From NCBI GenBank assembly GCA_016710385.1, contig JADJVX010000020.1, positions 1 through 38,531 of the forward strand: 38,531 nucleotides of DNA, read 5' to 3'. Positions 36,263-38,531 of the stretch are shown in pieces (position 1 is the first letter of the stretch; each line of letters starts with the position of its first letter). The notes below the pieces were generated by a model that was not told the origin of the DNA, made no database searches, and saw only the letters and a program-made list of their open reading frames with translations. A program made the translations under genes and the position numbers. The stretch comes from Actinomycetales bacterium. GTDB lineage: Bacteria; Actinomycetota; Actinomycetes; Actinomycetales; Dermatophilaceae.

Positions 36263-37743
36263 CGGTGGCCTCCCGCGGCGCGGCTGCTGGTGTCGAACAG
36301 GGCGAGTTCGTCGGGGTGGAGCTGGTGTTGGCAGACGAAGCTCCTGGCCTTGATCCGCCACAGGCCTTGGCCGACGCCGAGGTTCGGCAAGAGCTGCTGC
36401 TCGGTCCCGGTCAGCCCGAGGGCCTTCGCGGTCGGCCCGAGCTGGTCGGACTCCTGCCGGTACACGATCCGCGTCTCCGCATTCGCGAGCAGCGAGTTGG
36501 CCAGGGACCGCATCGCGGAGCCCTGGTCGCCCACGTTGTCGAGATCGGTGAGCTTGTGGAAGATCAGCATGTTCGCGATCCCGTAATGCCTGGCGAGTCG
36601 CCAGTGCGCATCCATCCGCCGCAACAACGCGGGATGACTCATCAGCCGCCAGGCCTCGTCGTAGATCACCCACCGCTGCCCGCCGTTCGGGTCGAGCAGC
36701 GCGGACTCCATCCACGCCGACGAGCACGTCATCAACACCGAGATCAGCGTCGAGTTCTCGGTGACCCGCGAGAGGTCGAGCGAGATCATCGGCAACGACG
36801 GATCGAACGCGACCGTCGAAGGCCCATCGAACAGCCCGGCCAGGTCACCGGCCACGAGACGGCGCAGCGCGTGGCCGACGAGCCTGCCGTCCTCGGCCAA
36901 CCGGCCGTCGGCATCCGCGCTCGGGGCGAGGATGCGGTCAACGACCATCGGCAGGATCGGCACGTCGTTCTCCCGCACCGTCTGGGTCAGGGCGATGTCG
37001 ATCGCGGTGTGCTCCAACGGCGACAAGCCCCGCGCGAGCACGGTCTCCGCGAGCGCGCCGATCAGGTCACGCCGCCGCGCCGCGACGGTCGAGGCCCACT
37101 GCTCATCCGACAGGCCGCTCGGCCGGTGGCCTTCGTCGAGCGGGTTCAGGCGAGTGTTGAGGCCGTGCCCGAGGACGATGGCGCGTCCGCCGACGGCGTT
37201 GGCGACGGCGGTGTGTTCGCCCTTCGGGTCGCCGGGCACGTACACGCGCCGCCCGAACGGCAGCGACCGCGTGTAGAGGGACTTGGCCAGCGAGGACTTG
37301 CCGGAGCCGACGATCCCGGCCAGCACCACGTTGGGTGCGGTGATGATCCCGCGCGCGTAGAGCACCCACGGGTCGTAGACGAAACTCCCGCCCGAGTAGA
37401 GGTCTTGGCCGACGAACACACCATCGGCACCGAGCCCGCCCTCGGCGACGAACGGGTACGCGCCCGCCAGCGTCGCCGACGTGTCCTGATGCCGCGTCAG
37501 ATGGAACCGGCCCGGCGTGCGCAGCCTCGCACGGCCAGGCTCACCCGCCTTCGGCAGGTAGACCGTCGCGCGGCGCTCGGCACGCTCCTCCTCGGCCTTC
37601 GCCTTCGCTGCGGCGAGCGCGGTCCTTCGCTGCTCGGCGTGGAGGCGCGCCTCGGCCTTGCGGCGCTGCTTGCGCAGCTTCCGCCGCTCTCTCGACGGTG
37701 CCACCAGAACGGCGGTGTGCAGCCGCGCGCGATCCTCGGTCAC
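36259..37743 (-). CDS. VirB4-like conjugation ATPase (SCO6880-type)
   Basis: This 494-residue cytoplasmic ATPase powers type IV secretion. A basic coiled N-terminus (RERRKLRKQRRKAEARLHAE) precedes the core. Walker A is LAGIVGSGKSSLAKSLYTRS, followed by RRVYVPGDPKGEHTAVANAV and LNTRLNPLDEG. Walker B is RWVIYDEAWRLM, with GIANMLIFHKLTDLDNVGDQ, RIVYRQESDQLGPTAKALGL and a C-terminal WRIKARSFVCQHQLHPDELA. The length and layout match the short VirB4-like ATPases of actinobacterial conjugative elements rather than the ~800-residue proteobacterial VirB4. GTG 37743 overlaps the likely stop of the upstream gene; its own stop overlaps the next start. Confidence 0.88.
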   Translation of the reverse strand: MTEDRARLHTAVLVAPSRERRKLRKQRRKAEARLHAEQRRTALAAAKAKAEEERAERRATVYLPKAGEPGRARLRTPGRFHLTRHQDTSATLAGAYPFVAEGGLGADGVFVGQDLYSGGSFVYDPWVLYARGIITAPNVVLAGIVGSGKSSLAKSLYTRSLPFGRRVYVPGDPKGEHTAVANAVGGRAIVLGHGLNTRLNPLDEGHRPSGLSDEQWASTVAARRRDLIGALAETVLARGLSPLEHTAIDIALTQTVRENDVPILPMVVDRILAPSADADGRLAEDGRLVGHALRRLVAGDLAGLFDGPSTVAFDPSLPMISLDLSRVTENSTLISVLMTCSSAWMESALLDPNGGQRWVIYDEAWRLMSHPALLRRMDAHWRLARHYGIANMLIFHKLTDLDNVGDQGSAMRSLANSLLANAETRIVYRQESDQLGPTAKALGLTGTEQQLLPNLGVGQGLWRIKARSFVCQHQLHPDELALFDTSSRAAGGHR

Positions 37744-38531
37744 AGCACCAGCCCCGCGCCTGCTTCACCGCAGTGATCTTCGCCGGCTCAAACCACGACC
37801 CATCCGACTTCGAGGTCGGCAGGTCGGCCCGCTTCGGAGCACCCGGCGACGAGTACGACACCAGCAACTCCGGCCCAGCCTGTACCGGAGCGGACTCGAC
37901 CTGTTCGGCATCCTGGGGCTCTGCCTCCGGTTCGGTGTAGCGGCGCAGCAGCGAGACGGGGCCGACGTGCGGGTTGACGACCAGCGCGTAGTCGGAGATC
38001 GCCACCCGGTCGTTGGTGCCCTCGCCGGGTTCGTCGTAGACGTACCCGTTCTCCAACGCGGCCTGCGTGGTCTCGTCGCCGTAGTCCCACTGCGCGAGGA
38101 AGTCCACCGCATCGACATGCCCCAGCTCGCCGAGGATGCGCAACGGCCGGTCGGCCTCCTCGCCCTGGAGGAACACCACGCTGACCCACCGCGACGGCGC
38201 GGCCTCCTCGACGGCCGGGTCGGGATGCCAGGCGATCCGCCCCGCAGCGATGAACCCCTCCGCGAGCCGGTCATACGCCCGGTCGACGAGATTCGCCGCC
38301 TGATGCAGTTCCTCCGCAGCAGCGAGTGCGTCTCGCGCCCCTGCCTTGTGGCTCCCGGCGTCGTTGAAGGCGTGCGCGGCCTTGCGCTTGTGAACATCGG
38401 CGATCTGGTCGAGTGCCTGCCGCAGTGAGCGCATCCCCGAGGACAGATCACCGATCACCCCATACATCTCGGCTGGCTGATCGAACCCCCGGCTCGCGTG
38501 GGCCAACCCCCGCAAGGCTTCGGACGCCTCC
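37740..38531 (-). CDS. Unknown element protein, partial at the right edge and probably frameshifted at its 3' end
   Basis: The coding frame enters from the right edge (EASEALRGLAHASRG). A first section reads MYGVIGDLSSGMRSLRQALD and then a helical Ala-rich stretch ending RLAEGFIAAGRIAW. A second reads SRWVSVVFLQGEEADRPLRI, then VDFLAQWDYGDETTQAALEN and GYVYDEPGEGTNDRVAISDY. A Pro/Glu-rich tail ends WFEPAKITAVKQ. As written, the frame continues to 37541 across the VirB4 start. One extra base near 37765 would give KQAGAGLVL and a TGA at 37740-37742, overlapping the VirB4 GTG by 4 nt like the other junctions. No known domain. The two sections may be separate proteins in relatives (weak memory). 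Confidence 0.55.

Larger units (their letters stand above)
30775..38531 (-). mobile_element. Integrative and conjugative element, left part (right end outside the window)
   Basis: A serine recombinase abuts tRNA-His. Behind it lies a single leftward block with SSB, DUF4913, VirD4/TraG-type and VirB4-type genes. VirB4 and VirD4 are the energy parts of a type IV secretion/conjugation system. Most genes overlap by 4 nt. No relaxase, replication gene, cargo or second att site is within the window. The host-type GTATGCC word was not seen in this 7.7 kb. Confidence 0.85.

Overview
The window is a very GC-rich actinobacterial chromosome segment. Gene content and order, many apparently leaderless promoters and a densely repeated GTATGCC/GGCATAC word suggest the order Micrococcales, perhaps an Intrasporangiaceae-like organism; that family placement is inference. 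Host chromosome fills roughly 1-30,780. From about 30,780 to the right edge lies one end of an integrated conjugative element abutting tRNA-His.

Layout. 1-3,825: remains of the large NAD-specific glutamate dehydrogenase (minus strand, many frameshifts and substitutions, runs off the left edge). 3,977-5,849: a frameshifted sugar-nucleotide epimerase and an unidentified broken ORF. 5,792-8,003: an intact DUF2505 gene, a perfect 18-bp hairpin, and pruA with three single-base frameshifts. 8,166-12,402: gpsA, a glycerophosphodiesterase, an MFS transporter and a methyltransferase, all plus strand and intact. 12,404-18,465: a lipid/acyl-CoA block (a hotdog thioesterase with an unknown partner, two TesB thioesterases flanking a FabG-like reductase, an SDR and an LCAD-like acyl-CoA dehydrogenase). 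18,614-22,290: a TetR gene with a perfect operator over its -10, a 2H phosphoesterase and a UvrA-like ABC ATPase. 22,277-28,585: ettA, an ssb paralogue, two dynamin-like GTPase genes (each one frameshift) and tRNA-Arg(TCT). 28,610-30,798: a PrsW-type protease gene with about four frameshifts, and orn, whose reading frame now runs through tRNA-His(GTG).

The element (30,775 to the right edge) reads entirely leftward: a partial unknown protein, a VirB4-like ATPase, an unknown protein, a VirD4/TraG-like coupling ATPase, an SSB, a DUF4913 protein, a small ORF and a large serine recombinase whose stop codon lies inside the tRNA-His 3' end. Most genes overlap by 4 nt. No relaxase, cargo or second attachment site is visible; they would lie to the right.

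The strongest unexplained signal is the 7-mer GTATGCC/GGCATAC. I found 42 copies by eye between 4.5 and 29.8 kb, on both strands and in all frames, at the cost of rare codons, once as a perfect inverted pair in a terminator-like hairpin. I saw none in the element or the glutamate dehydrogenase remnant. The layout resembles DNA-uptake sequences of competent bacteria, but the function is unknown. A second theme is the spacing of a TANNNT hexamer 6-8 nt before at least ten start codons, implying leaderless mRNAs. A third is clustered one-base frameshifts (1-8 kb, 26.4-29.8 kb and two in the element); sequencing error and true decay cannot be separated from the sequence alone.
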